Origin: Pectobacterium parmentieri
GTDB taxonomy: Bacteria; Pseudomonadota; Gammaproteobacteria; Enterobacterales; Enterobacteriaceae
NCBI RefSeq assembly: GCF_001742145.1
Contig: NZ_CP015749.1
Span: 1,984,001 to 2,048,000, forward strand
Direction of reading: 5' to 3'
Length of the DNA stretch: 64,000 nucleotides
Below, in pieces: positions 35,223 to 44,379 of the stretch (its first letter is position 1; every line of letters begins with the position of its first letter). The notes beneath the pieces were generated by a model. The model ran no database searches and had not been told where the DNA came from. It was given only the letters and a program-made list of their open reading frames with translations. A program made the position numbers and the translations under genes.

Positions 35223-36659
35223 ATGACATCCCCATCAGCCCCGATCCTGATCCTGGGCGCAACTGGCTACATTGGCCGCCATTTAACCGAGCGATTGAGC
35301 AAACAGGGCAAACGAGTGATTGCTGCCGGTCGGAATACCGAGTCCCTCTCCTCACGGAACTGGCCAGGCGTCGACTGTCAACAGGTTGACCTCACCAAGC
35401 CAGAAAGCCTGCCTGATGGTCTGTGGGGCGCAGAGACGCTCTATTATCTAGTGCACAGCATGGGCGACGGCGCAGATTTCGTCGCCAGAGAGCGCATGGC
35501 TGCCATGAATCTGCTGCTGGCGCTGGCCTCCAGCAGCGTAAAACAGATTATCTATCTGGGCTCGCTTCAGGCGAAGGATGACACCTCACCGCACATGTTG
35601 GCGCGCCAGATCACCGGTGATGTATTACGCAGTAGCGGCATTCCTGTCACGGAGCTACGCGCAGGCATTATTATCGGTGTCGGGTCGGCAGCGTTCGAAA
35701 TCATGCGCGATATGGTCTACAACCTGCCAGTGCTGACGCCGCCGCGCTGGGTACGCTCTAAATCATCGCCGATTGCGCTGGAAAACCTGCTGGTTTATCT
35801 GATCGATATCGTGCATCACCCGGCGACAGAGAATCGCATCATGGATGCCGCAGGCCCCGAATACATCAGCTATCAAACCATGTTCGAGCGCTTCATTCAG
35901 ATCAGTGGCAAACGCAGATTGCTGATCCCCGTTCCCATGCCAACGCATCTGGTGTCTGTCTGGTTCTTGCATCTGGTGACATCGGTTCCCCCATCCATCG
36001 CCCGCGCCTTGATTCAAGGGTTAAAACACGATTTACAGGCCGATGGCCACGCACTACAGGCGTTGATTCCACAAAAACTGATGAGCTTTGATGACGCCGT
36101 GCGCCTCACGCTACAAAGCGAAATGGAGAGCGTACAGCAGGCCGACTGGGGCGATGACACCGAAGTCCGCGCACGCTGGAAACCGAATTACGGTTTTTAC
36201 CCCAAACAGGCGGGCCATACGCTTGAGACGTCCGCATCCAGTCAGGCACTCTGGCGGATCATCCAGCAGGTCGGTGGCAAGGAAGGCTATTTTTACGCGA
36301 ATACGCTGTGGAATATTCGGGCCCGACTGGACGATCTTTGTGGCAACGGCGTGACTTACGGACGCCCCGATCGCCCGACGCTGGAAGTCGGCGACAAGAT
36401 TGACGGCTGGAAGGTTATCTCGATCAAGCCACAGCGTCAGTTGATACTGTTATTCGGCATGAAAGCACCGGGGCTGGGTAAACTCAATTTTACTATCACG
36501 GATAAAGGTACTCATCGAACAGTGGATGTTCGCGCCCGCTGGCATCCCTCTGGGTTTAACGGGCTGGTCTACTGGTTTTTGATGATGCCCGCTCACCTGT
36601 TTATCTTCCGTGGCATGGCGGCGCGTATTGCAAAACTGGCGGAGAAAGATGCGGTTTAG
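35223..36659 (+). CDS. ybjT: NAD(P)-binding SDR-type protein YbjT
   Basis: 478 residues. N-terminal Rossmann fold with GATGYIGRHL at about 13-22, then a DUF2867 C-terminal domain. It matches E. coli YbjT, an inner-membrane-associated protein of unknown reaction; the very C-terminus has a hydrophobic segment near GLVYWFLMMPAHLFIFRGMA. ATG 35223 (MTSPSAPILILGATG) was chosen by homology. Its stop overlaps that of the convergent amiD gene by 4 bp. Confidence 0.9.
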   Translation: MTSPSAPILILGATGYIGRHLTERLSKQGKRVIAAGRNTESLSSRNWPGVDCQQVDLTKPESLPDGLWGAETLYYLVHSMGDGADFVARERMAAMNLLLALASSSVKQIIYLGSLQAKDDTSPHMLARQITGDVLRSSGIPVTELRAGIIIGVGSAAFEIMRDMVYNLPVLTPPRWVRSKSSPIALENLLVYLIDIVHHPATENRIMDAAGPEYISYQTMFERFIQISGKRRLLIPVPMPTHLVSVWFLHLVTSVPPSIARALIQGLKHDLQADGHALQALIPQKLMSFDDAVRLTLQSEMESVQQADWGDDTEVRARWKPNYGFYPKQAGHTLETSASSQALWRIIQQVGGKEGYFYANTLWNIRARLDDLCGNGVTYGRPDRPTLEVGDKIDGWKVISIKPQRQLILLFGMKAPGLGKLNFTITDKGTHRTVDVRARWHPSGFNGLVYWFLMMPAHLFIFRGMAARIAKLAEKDAV

Positions 36660-37486
36660 CGGCTGCCGTATTTTTCCAGCAATGCATCAGCGATCGCTTC
36701 GCTCTGCGCATCTGGCTGACCTTGATAGTTATCAGGTCGGAAATGCATTTGGAAAGCGGCGATCACCTGTCGCTTCTCACGCGCCGTCATCGTTTCCGGC
36801 ACCGAATAACCATAGCGCCCCAGCTTTTCCAGCAAAATAGCTTCATCCACCGGTTGCATCGGCGGTCGTCCATTTAAATAGAAAGTGACACGATGCACAT
36901 CCGGCCAGGCCCCCACGCCCGCTTGCGCTAGCATCTGCCAGGGAAAAAGCGGCCCAGGGTCTTGTTTCCGCTGTGGCGCAATATCACTGTGCGCCACCAC
37001 GTTCTGCGGCGCAATCTGGTAACGTTCGACAATATCGTGGGCGAGCGCGGTTACGAGCTGAATCTGCGAAGCGGTGAACGGCGCCCACGTATAGCCTGTC
37101 AGCGTGCGCTGATAACCTGCGTTTTCGATCTCAATACCGATAGAAGAATGATTCAACCGGCTAAACCCGCGCCAGCTACTGGCTCCCGCATGCCAGGCAG
37201 CCTGAGATTCAGGCACCAATTGCCACGCAAGCGGCTTGCCGTGCTGCAACGGCGGGTGTGCGGGGATAAGATAATGGGCGCTGACGTGCTCATCAGTCAG
37301 AATATTCAGCGAAGTGGCAAAATCTTCTGCCGTGTAGTGAATCACCAAAAAACGGATACGGGACTCCTGAGCCCGCGACTGCAATGCGGTCTCCAGTACA
37401 TAATTATTCTGTTCCTGCAACGAGGAAGGGAGTGATTGGCATCCCGCCAACAGCCCCAACACGATGCAACTCGCCCATTTCAACAT
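36656..37486 (-). CDS. amiD: N-acetylmuramoyl-L-alanine amidase AmiD
   Basis: Outer-membrane lipoprotein amidase that cleaves muropeptides. 276 residues; signal peptide with lipobox LLAGC (C16). Amidase_2 fold with zinc ligands in VIHYTAEDF, the glutamate in IGIEIEN and VVAHSDIAPQRKQDPGP; a C-terminal peptidoglycan-binding-like helical region (about 205-270) follows. Start ATG 37486 (MLKWASCIVLG) gives a proper signal peptide; the frame is open upstream to 37519. Confidence 0.94.
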   Translation of the reverse strand: MLKWASCIVLGLLAGCQSLPSSLQEQNNYVLETALQSRAQESRIRFLVIHYTAEDFATSLNILTDEHVSAHYLIPAHPPLQHGKPLAWQLVPESQAAWHAGASSWRGFSRLNHSSIGIEIENAGYQRTLTGYTWAPFTASQIQLVTALAHDIVERYQIAPQNVVAHSDIAPQRKQDPGPLFPWQMLAQAGVGAWPDVHRVTFYLNGRPPMQPVDEAILLEKLGRYGYSVPETMTAREKRQVIAAFQMHFRPDNYQGQPDAQSEAIADALLEKYGSR

Positions 37487-37540
37487 TGTGATTTCACCAT
37501 TGTGTTTATTTTTCGCCACCTCGCGTTATCCTTTCACCTG

Positions 37541-37864
37541 CTAGCGGCGAACCTTCACTGCCGTACCGCTGACCGTCACCATCAACATGCTGCTATCCTT
37601 CCCAACAGTTTCATAGTCGAGATCAATACCCACAATCGCATTTGCGCCTAAATCCTCGGCTTGTTCCTGCAACTCTTTGAACGCAATCTGCCTTGCCTTA
37701 CGCAACTCTTTCTCATAGGCACCGGAACGGCCACCGACGACATCACGAATACTGGCGAAAAAGTCACGAAAGATGTTCGCCCCCAGAATGGCCTCGCCAG
37801 TCACGACGCCACAATATTCAGTAATCGTGAAACCTTCCAGATTCGGGGTAGTGGATAATTGCAT
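37541..37864 (-). CDS. ybjQ: YbjQ-family protein (UPF0145)
   Basis: 107 residues, the same length as E. coli YbjQ and strongly similar ([53 protein letters not shown]). The fold is a small alpha/beta oligomer; no function is established. Upstream of amiD on the same strand, 54 bp apart, so probably co-transcribed. Confidence 0.9.
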   Translation of the reverse strand: MQLSTTPNLEGFTITEYCGVVTGEAILGANIFRDFFASIRDVVGGRSGAYEKELRKARQIAFKELQEQAEDLGANAIVGIDLDYETVGKDSSMLMVTVSGTAVKVRR

Positions 37865-37964
37865 GTTGTCTCCTTTATTACTGCATATCAGTACGGCTCT
37901 GCGAAACCCGCAATGGGAAACCGTGCCACCAAGCCGTAAGCCATTATTTTGTGCTATTATTTAA

Positions 37965-38019
37965 CCAATAAATCGCTTATTGGCAAATTTTAACCCACGG
38001 TGATTGCATAACTATTCTG
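37965..38019 (+). promoter_or_regulatory. Upstream region of artP: inverted repeat and ARG-box-like site
   Basis: CCAATAA (37965-37971) is inverted at TTATTGG (37977-37983). ATTGCATAACTATTCTG at about 38003-38019 resembles the ArgR box (wTGMATwwwwATKCAw) with one core mismatch, suggesting arginine repression of the art operon. Confidence 0.45.
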
Positions 38020-38064
38020 CCAACGTTAACATTCGCCGCATCAATGTCTATTCAATTCTTACGC

Positions 38065-38793
38065 ATGAGTATTCAACTAAACGGCATTAACTGTTTCTAC
38101 GGCACATACCAGGCGCTATTTGATATCACCCTAGAGTGTCCTGCGGGTGAGACGCTGGTTCTTCTCGGTCCTAGCGGAGCGGGCAAAAGCTCGTTGATAC
38201 GCGTTCTTAATCTGTTGGAGATGCCACGCTCTGGCACGCTTTCTATCGCCGGTAATCAGTTTGATTTTCAGCACACGCCGTCCGACGGTGCGATCCGTGA
38301 ATTGCGTCAGAACGTCGGCATGGTGTTCCAGCAATATAATTTATGGCCACATCTGACCGTGGTGCAGAACCTGATTGAAGCCCCCTGCCGCGTGCTGGGG
38401 CTGAGTAAAGAAGAAGCCAAAGCGCGAGCAGACAAACTGCTGACGCGCCTGCGCCTTAATGACTTTGCCGATCGCTTTCCTCTTCATCTTTCTGGCGGAC
38501 AGCAGCAGCGTGTCGCGATTGCGCGCGCACTGATGATGGAACCTCAGGTTCTGTTATTTGATGAACCCACTGCCGCTTTGGATCCAGAAATTACCGCGCA
38601 GGTCGTCAACATCATCCGTGAATTGACGCAAACCGGTATTACGCAGGTGATCGTGACCCACGAAGTCGAATTTGCTCGTAAGACGGCCAGTCGAGTCGTT
38701 TATATGGAAAATGGCCGCATCGTTGAACAAGGGGATGCAACGCACTTTACGCAGCCGCAGACGCCTGAATTCGCTGGTTATTTGTCACATTGA
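38065..38793 (+). CDS. artP: Arginine ABC transporter ATP-binding protein ArtP
   Basis: Cytoplasmic ATPase energising arginine uptake with ArtQM and the binding proteins ArtI/ArtJ. 242 residues as in E. coli: Walker A GPSGAGKS, signature [15 protein letters not shown], Walker [14 protein letters not shown] and a conserved switch His in VTHEVEFA. The start is ATG 38065 ([13 protein letters not shown]); an in-frame ATG at 38044 encodes an extra 7 residues not seen in the family. First gene of artPIQM. Confidence 0.97.
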   Translation: MSIQLNGINCFYGTYQALFDITLECPAGETLVLLGPSGAGKSSLIRVLNLLEMPRSGTLSIAGNQFDFQHTPSDGAIRELRQNVGMVFQQYNLWPHLTVVQNLIEAPCRVLGLSKEEAKARADKLLTRLRLNDFADRFPLHLSGGQQQRVAIARALMMEPQVLLFDEPTAALDPEITAQVVNIIRELTQTGITQVIVTHEVEFARKTASRVVYMENGRIVEQGDATHFTQPQTPEFAGYLSH

Positions 38794-38813
38794 TTACTAT
38801 CAGGAAAATGATA

Positions 38814-39545
38814 ATGAAAAAATTGATTGTCGCAGCCTTATTCGCCGCTGGTGCTGTCTCCGCTAACGCCGCAGACACTATTCGTTTTGCAACCGAAGCG
38901 TCCTACCCTCCGTTCGAGTTTGTCGATGCCAATAACCAGATTCAGGGTTTTGATATCGATCTGGCTAATGCACTGTGCAAAGAAATGCAGGCAAACTGCA
39001 CGTTCAGCAATCAGGCTTTCGACAGCCTGATTCCAGGCCTCAAGTTCCGTCGTTTTGAAGCCGTTATCGCAGGGATGGATATTACCCCTGAACGTCAGCA
39101 GCAAGTGTCATTCTCTCAGCCTTACTATGATAATGCCGCCCTGTTTATCGCTCAGAAAGGGAAAGTTGCCGATGTCGCGGCGCTGACAGGCAAGCGCGTT
39201 GGCGTGCAAAATGGCACAACCCACCAGAAATACCTGATGGAAAAACACAGCGACATTAAAACTGTGCCTTACGATAGCTACCAGAATGCAGTACTGGATC
39301 TGAAAAATGGCCGTCTGGACGCAGTATTCGGTGACACTGCCGTGGTTAACGAATGGCTGAAGCAGAACGATACGCTGGCCTCCGTCGGTGAAAGCGTGAC
39401 GGATAAAGGTTACTTCGGTATCGGCCTGGGTATCGCCGTGCGTCAGAATAACGATGAGCTGCTGAAAAAATTCAACGATGCGCTCAACAAAATCAAGCAG
39501 GATGGGACTTACGAGACCATCTACAAAAAATGGTTTCAGCAGTAA
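38814..39545 (+). CDS. artI: Arginine-binding periplasmic protein ArtI
   Basis: Periplasmic amino-acid-binding protein of the art system. 243 residues with a Sec signal peptide ending around SANAADT (about residue 19). SBP family 3 signature GFDIDLANALCKEM at about 47-60. ATG 38814 is chosen: an AGGA ribosome-binding site is 8 bases upstream and the length equals E. coli ArtI. Lies 20 bp after artP; a paralogue (artJ) is encoded downstream of artM. Confidence 0.95.
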   Translation: MKKLIVAALFAAGAVSANAADTIRFATEASYPPFEFVDANNQIQGFDIDLANALCKEMQANCTFSNQAFDSLIPGLKFRRFEAVIAGMDITPERQQQVSFSQPYYDNAALFIAQKGKVADVAALTGKRVGVQNGTTHQKYLMEKHSDIKTVPYDSYQNAVLDLKNGRLDAVFGDTAVVNEWLKQNDTLASVGESVTDKGYFGIGLGIAVRQNNDELLKKFNDALNKIKQDGTYETIYKKWFQQ

Positions 39546-39556
39546 TCTGACACTCA

Positions 39557-40273
39557 ATGATTGAATTTCAACCTCTTGCAAGCGCCGCCGGGATGACCGT
39601 CGGCCTTGCCGTTTGTGCACTGGTGCTCGGTCTTGTGCTGGCGATGCTGTTTGCCGTTTGGGAAACCGTACGCTGGAAAGCCGTTAGCTGGACGGGCACA
39701 GCGGTAGTCACATTATTGCGCGGCCTGCCCGAAATTCTGGTGGTGCTGTTTATCTATTTCGGTTCTTCCCAACTGCTGATGATGCTGGCGGATGGCTTTA
39801 CCCTGAACCTTTTGATTGTGCAGATTCCGGTAAAGCTGGATATCGGCATGTTTGAGATCAGCCCATTTCTGTGTGGCGTGATTGCGCTGGCGTTGCTGTA
39901 TGCGGCCTACGCATCCCAAACGCTACGCGGTGCGCTAAAAGCGGTACCACAAGGACAATGGGAATCGGGTCAGGCACTGGGGCTTAGTAAAGCCGCGATC
40001 TTTTTCCGTTTGATCATGCCGCAGATGTGGCGTCACGCCCTGCCGGGATTAGGTAATCAGTGGCTGGTATTGCTGAAAGATACCGCTCTGGTTTCGCTGA
40101 TTAGCGTTAACGATCTGATGCTGCAAACCAAAAGCATTGCTACACGAACGCAGGAACCCTTTACCTGGTACGTCGTCGCAGCGGCTATCTATTTGGTGAT
40201 TACGCTGTTAAGTCAGTATGTGCTGAAACGCATTGACCTACACACCACGCGTTTTGAGCGGAGACCGTCCTGA
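39557..40273 (+). CDS. artQ: Arginine ABC transporter permease ArtQ
   Basis: Inner-membrane permease, 238 residues, about five membrane helices, with the HEAA/His-Glu-Gln family permease loop ([31 protein letters not shown]) that contacts ArtP. Its TGA stop overlaps the artM ATG, so the two permeases are coupled in translation and form a heterodimer. Confidence 0.96.
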   Translation: MIEFQPLASAAGMTVGLAVCALVLGLVLAMLFAVWETVRWKAVSWTGTAVVTLLRGLPEILVVLFIYFGSSQLLMMLADGFTLNLLIVQIPVKLDIGMFEISPFLCGVIALALLYAAYASQTLRGALKAVPQGQWESGQALGLSKAAIFFRLIMPQMWRHALPGLGNQWLVLLKDTALVSLISVNDLMLQTKSIATRTQEPFTWYVVAAAIYLVITLLSQYVLKRIDLHTTRFERRPS

Positions 40274-40941
40274 TGCTCGCTTATTTACCTGAGCTATTAA
40301 AAGGCCTGCATACCAGCCTGACGTTAACCGCCGTCTCCATTGTCGTCGCGTTGGTGTTATCACTGCTGCTGACCGTCGTGCTGACGCTCAAAACCCCTGT
40401 CGTATCGCTGTTGGCAAAGGTCTACATTACGCTGTTTACCGGTACGCCGCTGCTGGTACAAATTTTCCTGATTTACTACGGCCCAGGGCAATTTACCGCT
40501 ATTCAGCAAATTCCCTGGCTGTGGAACCTACTTTCACAGCCGTGGCTGTGCGCGATGGTGGCGCTGGCGCTCAATAGTGCCGCTTATACTACGCAACTGT
40601 TCTATGGGGCGGTAAAAGCCATTCCCGCCGGACAGTGGCAATCCTGCGCAGCCTTGGGAATGGATCAGAAGCAGACATTACGTATTTTACTGCCGTTCGC
40701 ATTTAAACGTGCGCTGTCTTCTTATTCAAATGAAGTCGTTCTGGTATTTAAGAGTACATCGCTGGCTTATACCATCACACTGATGGAAGTCATGGGTTAC
40801 AGCCAACTGATGTATGGCCGCACATATGATGTGATGGTGTTTGGCGCAGCCGGAATTATCTACCTTTGTGTCAATGGGTTACTGACATTATTGATGCGCT
40901 GGGTTGAACGCCGCTCACTGGCATTCGAACGTCGTAACTGA
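40273..40941 (+). CDS. artM: Arginine ABC transporter permease ArtM
   Basis: Second permease of the system, 222 residues, five membrane helices, EAA-like loop SCAALGMDQKQTLRILLPFAFKRAL. Starts on the last base of the artQ stop (TGATG). Followed by a strong terminator that ends the artPIQM operon. Confidence 0.96.
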   Translation: MLAYLPELLKGLHTSLTLTAVSIVVALVLSLLLTVVLTLKTPVVSLLAKVYITLFTGTPLLVQIFLIYYGPGQFTAIQQIPWLWNLLSQPWLCAMVALALNSAAYTTQLFYGAVKAIPAGQWQSCAALGMDQKQTLRILLPFAFKRALSSYSNEVVLVFKSTSLAYTITLMEVMGYSQLMYGRTYDVMVFGAAGIIYLCVNGLLTLLMRWVERRSLAFERRN

Positions 40942-40956
40942 CCCTTACCCTCTTCA

Positions 40957-40986
40957 AAAGCAGGCTTTAATAGCCTGCTTTTTTAT
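40957..40986 (+). terminator. artPIQM terminator
   Basis: AAGCAGGC (40958-40965) pairs with GCCTGCTT (40973-40980), followed by TTTT; 16 bp after the artM stop. Confidence 0.9.
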
Positions 40987-41036
40987 GGCGTGCTGATGTA
41001 AAGACATGCAATAAATCGATTTAATAATCATTTTAA

Positions 41037-41074
41037 TTGCATATAAATTCAATAAATGGCATGGTAATTACCAT
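41037..41074 (+). promoter_or_regulatory. ARG box and palindrome upstream of artJ
   Basis: TTGCATATAAATTCAA at 41037-41052 fits the ArgR consensus exactly at the core positions. ATGGTAATTACCAT at 41061-41074 is a perfect 14-bp palindrome next to it. artJ starts 220 bp further on, beyond an ERIC copy. Confidence 0.7.
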
Positions 41075-41100
41075 AACGCCGGAATCCTTCCGCGCAACTA

Positions 41101-41242
41101 TATACCCTAAATAATTCGAGTTTCAGGACAAAACGTTAGCGTTTTGAACAGCGCTTGCGCTGACCCCGAAGGGGTGAGGCCAGGACGGGCCGAGTATGTA
41201 AGCGCAACCAACGCACATGCAACTTGAAATATGATGGGTATA
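41101..41242. repeat. ERIC/IRU element (copy B) in the artJ leader region
   Basis: 142 bp from TATACCCTAAATAATTCGAG to ATGATGGGTATA, with the ERIC right end CAACGCACATGCAACTTGAA. In place of the standard core it carries hairpins AAAACGTTAGCGTTTT, CAGCGCTTGCGCTG and CCCCGAAGGGG, the first modules also present in copy A. Confidence 0.85.
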
Positions 41243-41272
41243 CACTATAAGAAAAACCGACAGGAGTAGGTA

Positions 41273-42004
41273 ATGAAAAAATTAGTGCTCGCCACGTTAC
41301 TGGCAGGAATCGCCTTCAGCGCCACCGCCGCAGACACCATCCGTTTTGCGTCATCAGCCACCTATCCCCCCTTTGAGTCACTGGATGCCAGCAACGAAAT
41401 TGTCGGTTTCGATATGGACTTGGCGAAAGCGCTGTGCAAGCAAATGCAAGCCACCTGTACGTTCACCAATCAGGCGTTTGACAGCCTAATCCCTGCGCTG
41501 AAATTCCGTCGCTATGACGCGGTGATTTCCGGTATGGATATCACGCCGGAGCGCAGCAAGCAGGTCACTTTCACCCAGCCTTACTATGCCAACTCTGCCG
41601 TGGTTATCGCGCAAAAAGGAAAATTCAGCGACTTTGCCGCGATGAAAGGCAAACGTATTGGTATGGAAAACGGTACAACGCACCAGAAATACATGCACGA
41701 TAAGCACCCAGAAGTGCAGACTGTCTCTTATGACAGCTACCAAAACGCGGTACTGGATCTGAAAAATGGCCGTATCGACGGCGTATTCGGCGATACCGCC
41801 GTCGTCAACGAGTGGATTAAGACGAGCCCTGAGTTAACGACGGTGGGCGAACACGTGACTGACGCCGAATACTTCGGCACTGGATTGGGCATCGCTGTTC
41901 GTCCCGATGACAAGGCGCTGCTGGAGAAACTGAATAACGCGTTGGACGCAATCAAAGCGGACGGCACGTACAAAACCATCAATGACAAATGGTTCCCGCA
42001 ATAA
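41273..42004 (+). CDS. artJ: Arginine-binding periplasmic protein ArtJ
   Basis: Periplasmic binding protein delivering arginine to ArtQMP. 243 residues, signal peptide ending near SATAADT, SBP family 3 signature GFDMDLAKALCKQM. Paralogue of ArtI with long identical stretches (such as YDSYQNAVLDLKNGR). In E. coli artJ is separately transcribed and the most ArgR-responsive gene of the set; here an ARG box lies about 220 bp upstream with an ERIC copy between. An AGGAG ribosome-binding site precedes the ATG. Confidence 0.95.
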   Translation: MKKLVLATLLAGIAFSATAADTIRFASSATYPPFESLDASNEIVGFDMDLAKALCKQMQATCTFTNQAFDSLIPALKFRRYDAVISGMDITPERSKQVTFTQPYYANSAVVIAQKGKFSDFAAMKGKRIGMENGTTHQKYMHDKHPEVQTVSYDSYQNAVLDLKNGRIDGVFGDTAVVNEWIKTSPELTTVGEHVTDAEYFGTGLGIAVRPDDKALLEKLNNALDAIKADGTYKTINDKWFPQ

Positions 42005-42465
42005 GGTTCGATCTGCGCGGTGTAGTATCATATGAAATCATGCATATAACGCCGCTTTTTGTCGTCCGGGCGTAAAAATTGCGCTGAGGTGATCGTTACC
42101 GTCGAGTGAGCGGCAGGACGCCGCGAAAGACAGTGCCGCGTCGGACAAAAACGTCAGAGACGTTTTTGAACAGCACTTGTGCTGGCCCGAAGGGTGAGCC
42201 CCATTATTTATGGGGCGAGTAAACACGTCACTGGCGGCTCGAAAAGCGGGAACGATCGCCGAAGGCACCGCGCAGCGGCGCAATTCACGCCAAAAGCCAA
42301 TGGTCAAGGAGCTGCGGCAATTGAGCGCTCCTTGTCGGGCGTGTGATGAAATCATAGAAAGGCACCAGAATTGACACGCCCGAAACTTTCATACTGTCGA
42401 ACATGGATACAACAACGTAGTAAATTGCCACCAAGATATTTTTTATTACATATAGTTATCGCTCA
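42005..42465. repeat. Structured intergenic repeat downstream of artJ
   Basis: 461 bp without a convincing gene. ATGAAATCAT is directly repeated at 42032-42041 and 42346-42355, flanking about 300 bp that fold back on themselves: GGCGT and AATTGCGC (about 42070-42090) pair with GCGCAATT and ACGCC (about 42279-42292), and GGTGATCGTT with AACGATCGCC. The centre has stems AAAAACGTC/GACGTTTTT (42047-42067 offset: 42147-42167), CAGCAC/GTGCTG and CCCCAT/ATGGGG. CGGGCGTGT (42336-42344) is inverted at ACACGCCCG (42375-42383). It looks like a non-coding mobile repeat. Confidence 0.6.
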
Positions 42466-43593
42466 TCAAGCACGCTTCAGTAACGTCAGCACCTCATAGT
42501 GCGCCGTGTGCGGGAACATATCGAACAACTGTACGCGCAACGCGCGGTAATTCGCCAGTTCCGTCATGTCTTTTGCCATGCTTTCCGCGTTACAACTGGA
42601 ATAGAGAATGTAGTCCGGTGCCATCCGGCTCAGGTAGGCGCACAGTTCGCTGCCGATACCACGGCGCGGCGGGTTAACCAGCACCAGCTCAGGTATTTCC
42701 GCTTTAGCCGTCGCGAACTGCGTGGAATCCAACGCCTGGAACTCCACTTGCTTCAGCCCTAACTGTTCCGCAGAGCGACGAGCGCAGGCTATCGCCTCGG
42801 CGCTGATTTCAATGCCAGTTAAACGCATCTCGGGTGATGCACAGTGCAGACCAAAACCCCCTACTCCGCAAAACAGATCCCACATACTGGTAATATTCAA
42901 CTCAGCGACCCAGTCACGTGCCGTCGCATACAGAGTAGCCGCTACCTGCGGGTTCGTCTGGAAAAAGCTTTGCGGACGAATATATAGCGGCACCTGATTA
43001 AACTGTTCGGCCAGCGCGGCAGCGTCACTCAGGATAATCTCCGTTTTCCCTTCCATAATCGCCTGATGCACTGGCTGGATATTGACGGATATCACCTCAA
43101 GCTGGGGTAACTGCTGCTGTAGCCAGGGCAATGCGGCACGTAGCTGTGCCAGCTTGGTTTCCGAGCGTAAGACGAAGCGTAGCATGAACGTACCGCGCTG
43201 CGTACTTTCCGTCAGCAGCAGGTATTTCAGTTCTCCACGTCGGCGCGCCACGTTATAAGGCGTCAGCCCCGCACGGGCAATGAAGGCTTTAAGCACGTCG
43301 AAAGCAGGCAAGAAACTGGACGGATAAAGCGGGCAATCACAGAGATCCACTGCGGTTCCATCACGGTGTAACATCCCCAACAGCGGGCGCTCCACGCTAC
43401 CACTCACCACCATTTTGGCTTTATTACGAAATGCAGACTGCACAGAAGGCTGCACGGGTAGCCAGCGCTGTACGGCATGTGATTGTAACAAGCCTTCAAG
43501 GTGCTGCTGCTTATCAGACAATTGCTGTGGGTAGGCTTTTTCCAGCCATTGGCAGGAACGACAGGTTCCCGTGCTGTAGCGGGCACAATGCAT
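42466..43593 (-). CDS. rlmC: 23S rRNA (uracil(747)-C(5))-methyltransferase RlmC
   Basis: SAM-dependent methyltransferase (formerly RumB) that makes m5U747 in 23S rRNA. 375 residues as in E. coli. N-terminal Fe-S cysteines in [14 protein letters not shown] with a later [10 protein letters not shown] motif [15 protein letters not shown]; catalytic Cys in the [12 protein letters not shown] block. ATG 43593 (MHCARYSTG) chosen over a TTG at 43599. Minus strand, followed downstream by the structured repeat. Confidence 0.95.
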   Translation of the reverse strand: MHCARYSTGTCRSCQWLEKAYPQQLSDKQQHLEGLLQSHAVQRWLPVQPSVQSAFRNKAKMVVSGSVERPLLGMLHRDGTAVDLCDCPLYPSSFLPAFDVLKAFIARAGLTPYNVARRRGELKYLLLTESTQRGTFMLRFVLRSETKLAQLRAALPWLQQQLPQLEVISVNIQPVHQAIMEGKTEIILSDAAALAEQFNQVPLYIRPQSFFQTNPQVAATLYATARDWVAELNITSMWDLFCGVGGFGLHCASPEMRLTGIEISAEAIACARRSAEQLGLKQVEFQALDSTQFATAKAEIPELVLVNPPRRGIGSELCAYLSRMAPDYILYSSCNAESMAKDMTELANYRALRVQLFDMFPHTAHYEVLTLLKRA

Positions 43594-43718
43594 AGACAAT
43601 CTAACTATAAGAAGAAATACAGAATGGAAGGATTATACCACCCTGACGGCATCACCCTGCGACCTTTTCGTTCTCTTATGGGCGACGCCAGCAGCCGACT
43701 GGCTCAGGAGAGACATCT

Positions 43719-44171
43719 CTATTTCTGGCGCAGGAAAAATCGCTTACTGCGTCGTGGCAGAAACAGTAAAGCCATCACCAGAAGATCCGGGATCTTTTGT
43801 AGCAGGAGTTGATGTAGCACAGCAGCGTTATTTTCCCCTGAAATATGGAATATCGCTGGCATAAATTCGCTCAGGGATGCGAGAAGCAGATAGCACACCA
43901 CCAGCCCCTGACAGGCGACATAACCCCATCGTCCCCAGTTCGCACCGGCCAAAACGGCAAAGCCACAGCGAATTTCAACGCCGACGATAACGAGCGCTAA
44001 CAATACTACCAGCGTCGAATCCCAGGCCTCCGAGGTGCTGCCAATCCAGCCGCTTAAATCACTTAGGCCTAACTCCCATACCAACAACACAATCCCCAAA
44101 AGACGGGTAGCAATAATCGCAATCCCCGCTACCATCACTGGCACCGGGGCATAAACTTTGCGTTGCGTCAT
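43719..44171 (-). CDS. ybjO: Inner-membrane protein YbjO (DUF2593)
   Basis: 150 residues with about four hydrophobic segments; similar to E. coli YbjO (ending in the LLLQKIPDLLVMALLFLPRRSKRFF block, shared with LMLQKLPDMLILMLLFVP). Function unknown. Lies between the pot operon and rlmC, as in E. coli, and on the same strand, 209 bp after potI with a terminator between. Confidence 0.8.
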   Translation of the reverse strand: MTQRKVYAPVPVMVAGIAIIATRLLGIVLLVWELGLSDLSGWIGSTSEAWDSTLVVLLALVIVGVEIRCGFAVLAGANWGRWGYVACQGLVVCYLLLASLSEFMPAIFHISGENNAAVLHQLLLQKIPDLLVMALLFLPRRSKRFFLRQK

Positions 44172-44240
44172 TTCCTTCTTCGTATACAGAATTTCAACGA
44201 TCTCCCTTCATGCGGCCATTGAACGGCCAAAAATACAGCA

Positions 44241-44308
44241 CCAATATAAACGTCGATGCCAATATAAAACGTGGTACGGATGTAAAACGTGATAGCCATA
44301 TAAAACAA
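44241..44308. repeat. Short imperfect tandem repeats upstream of ybjO
   Basis: Four degenerate units of about 17-20 bp built on CAATATAAAACGT (CAATATAAACGTCG, CAATATAAAACGTGG, ATGTAAAACGTGA, CATATAAAACAAC). The function is unknown; they sit between the potI terminator and ybjO. Confidence 0.45.
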
Positions 44309-44337
44309 CAACGCCCCCATCCTCTGGCGGCGTTGCT
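44305..44337 (-). terminator. potFGHI terminator
   Basis: CAACGCC (44309-44315) pairs with GGCGTTG (44329-44335). On the minus strand the stem is followed by TTGTTTTAT; about 45 bp after the potI stop. Confidence 0.65.
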
Positions 44338-44379
44338 GGAAATTTTCGCTAGGCTAGCAAATTATGGAGTGAAATCGAA

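Noticed and set aside
42038-42355. 105-codon open frame in the repeat after artJ
   Set aside because: It coincides with the fold-back repeat and its composition follows the hairpins, so it is probably not translated.
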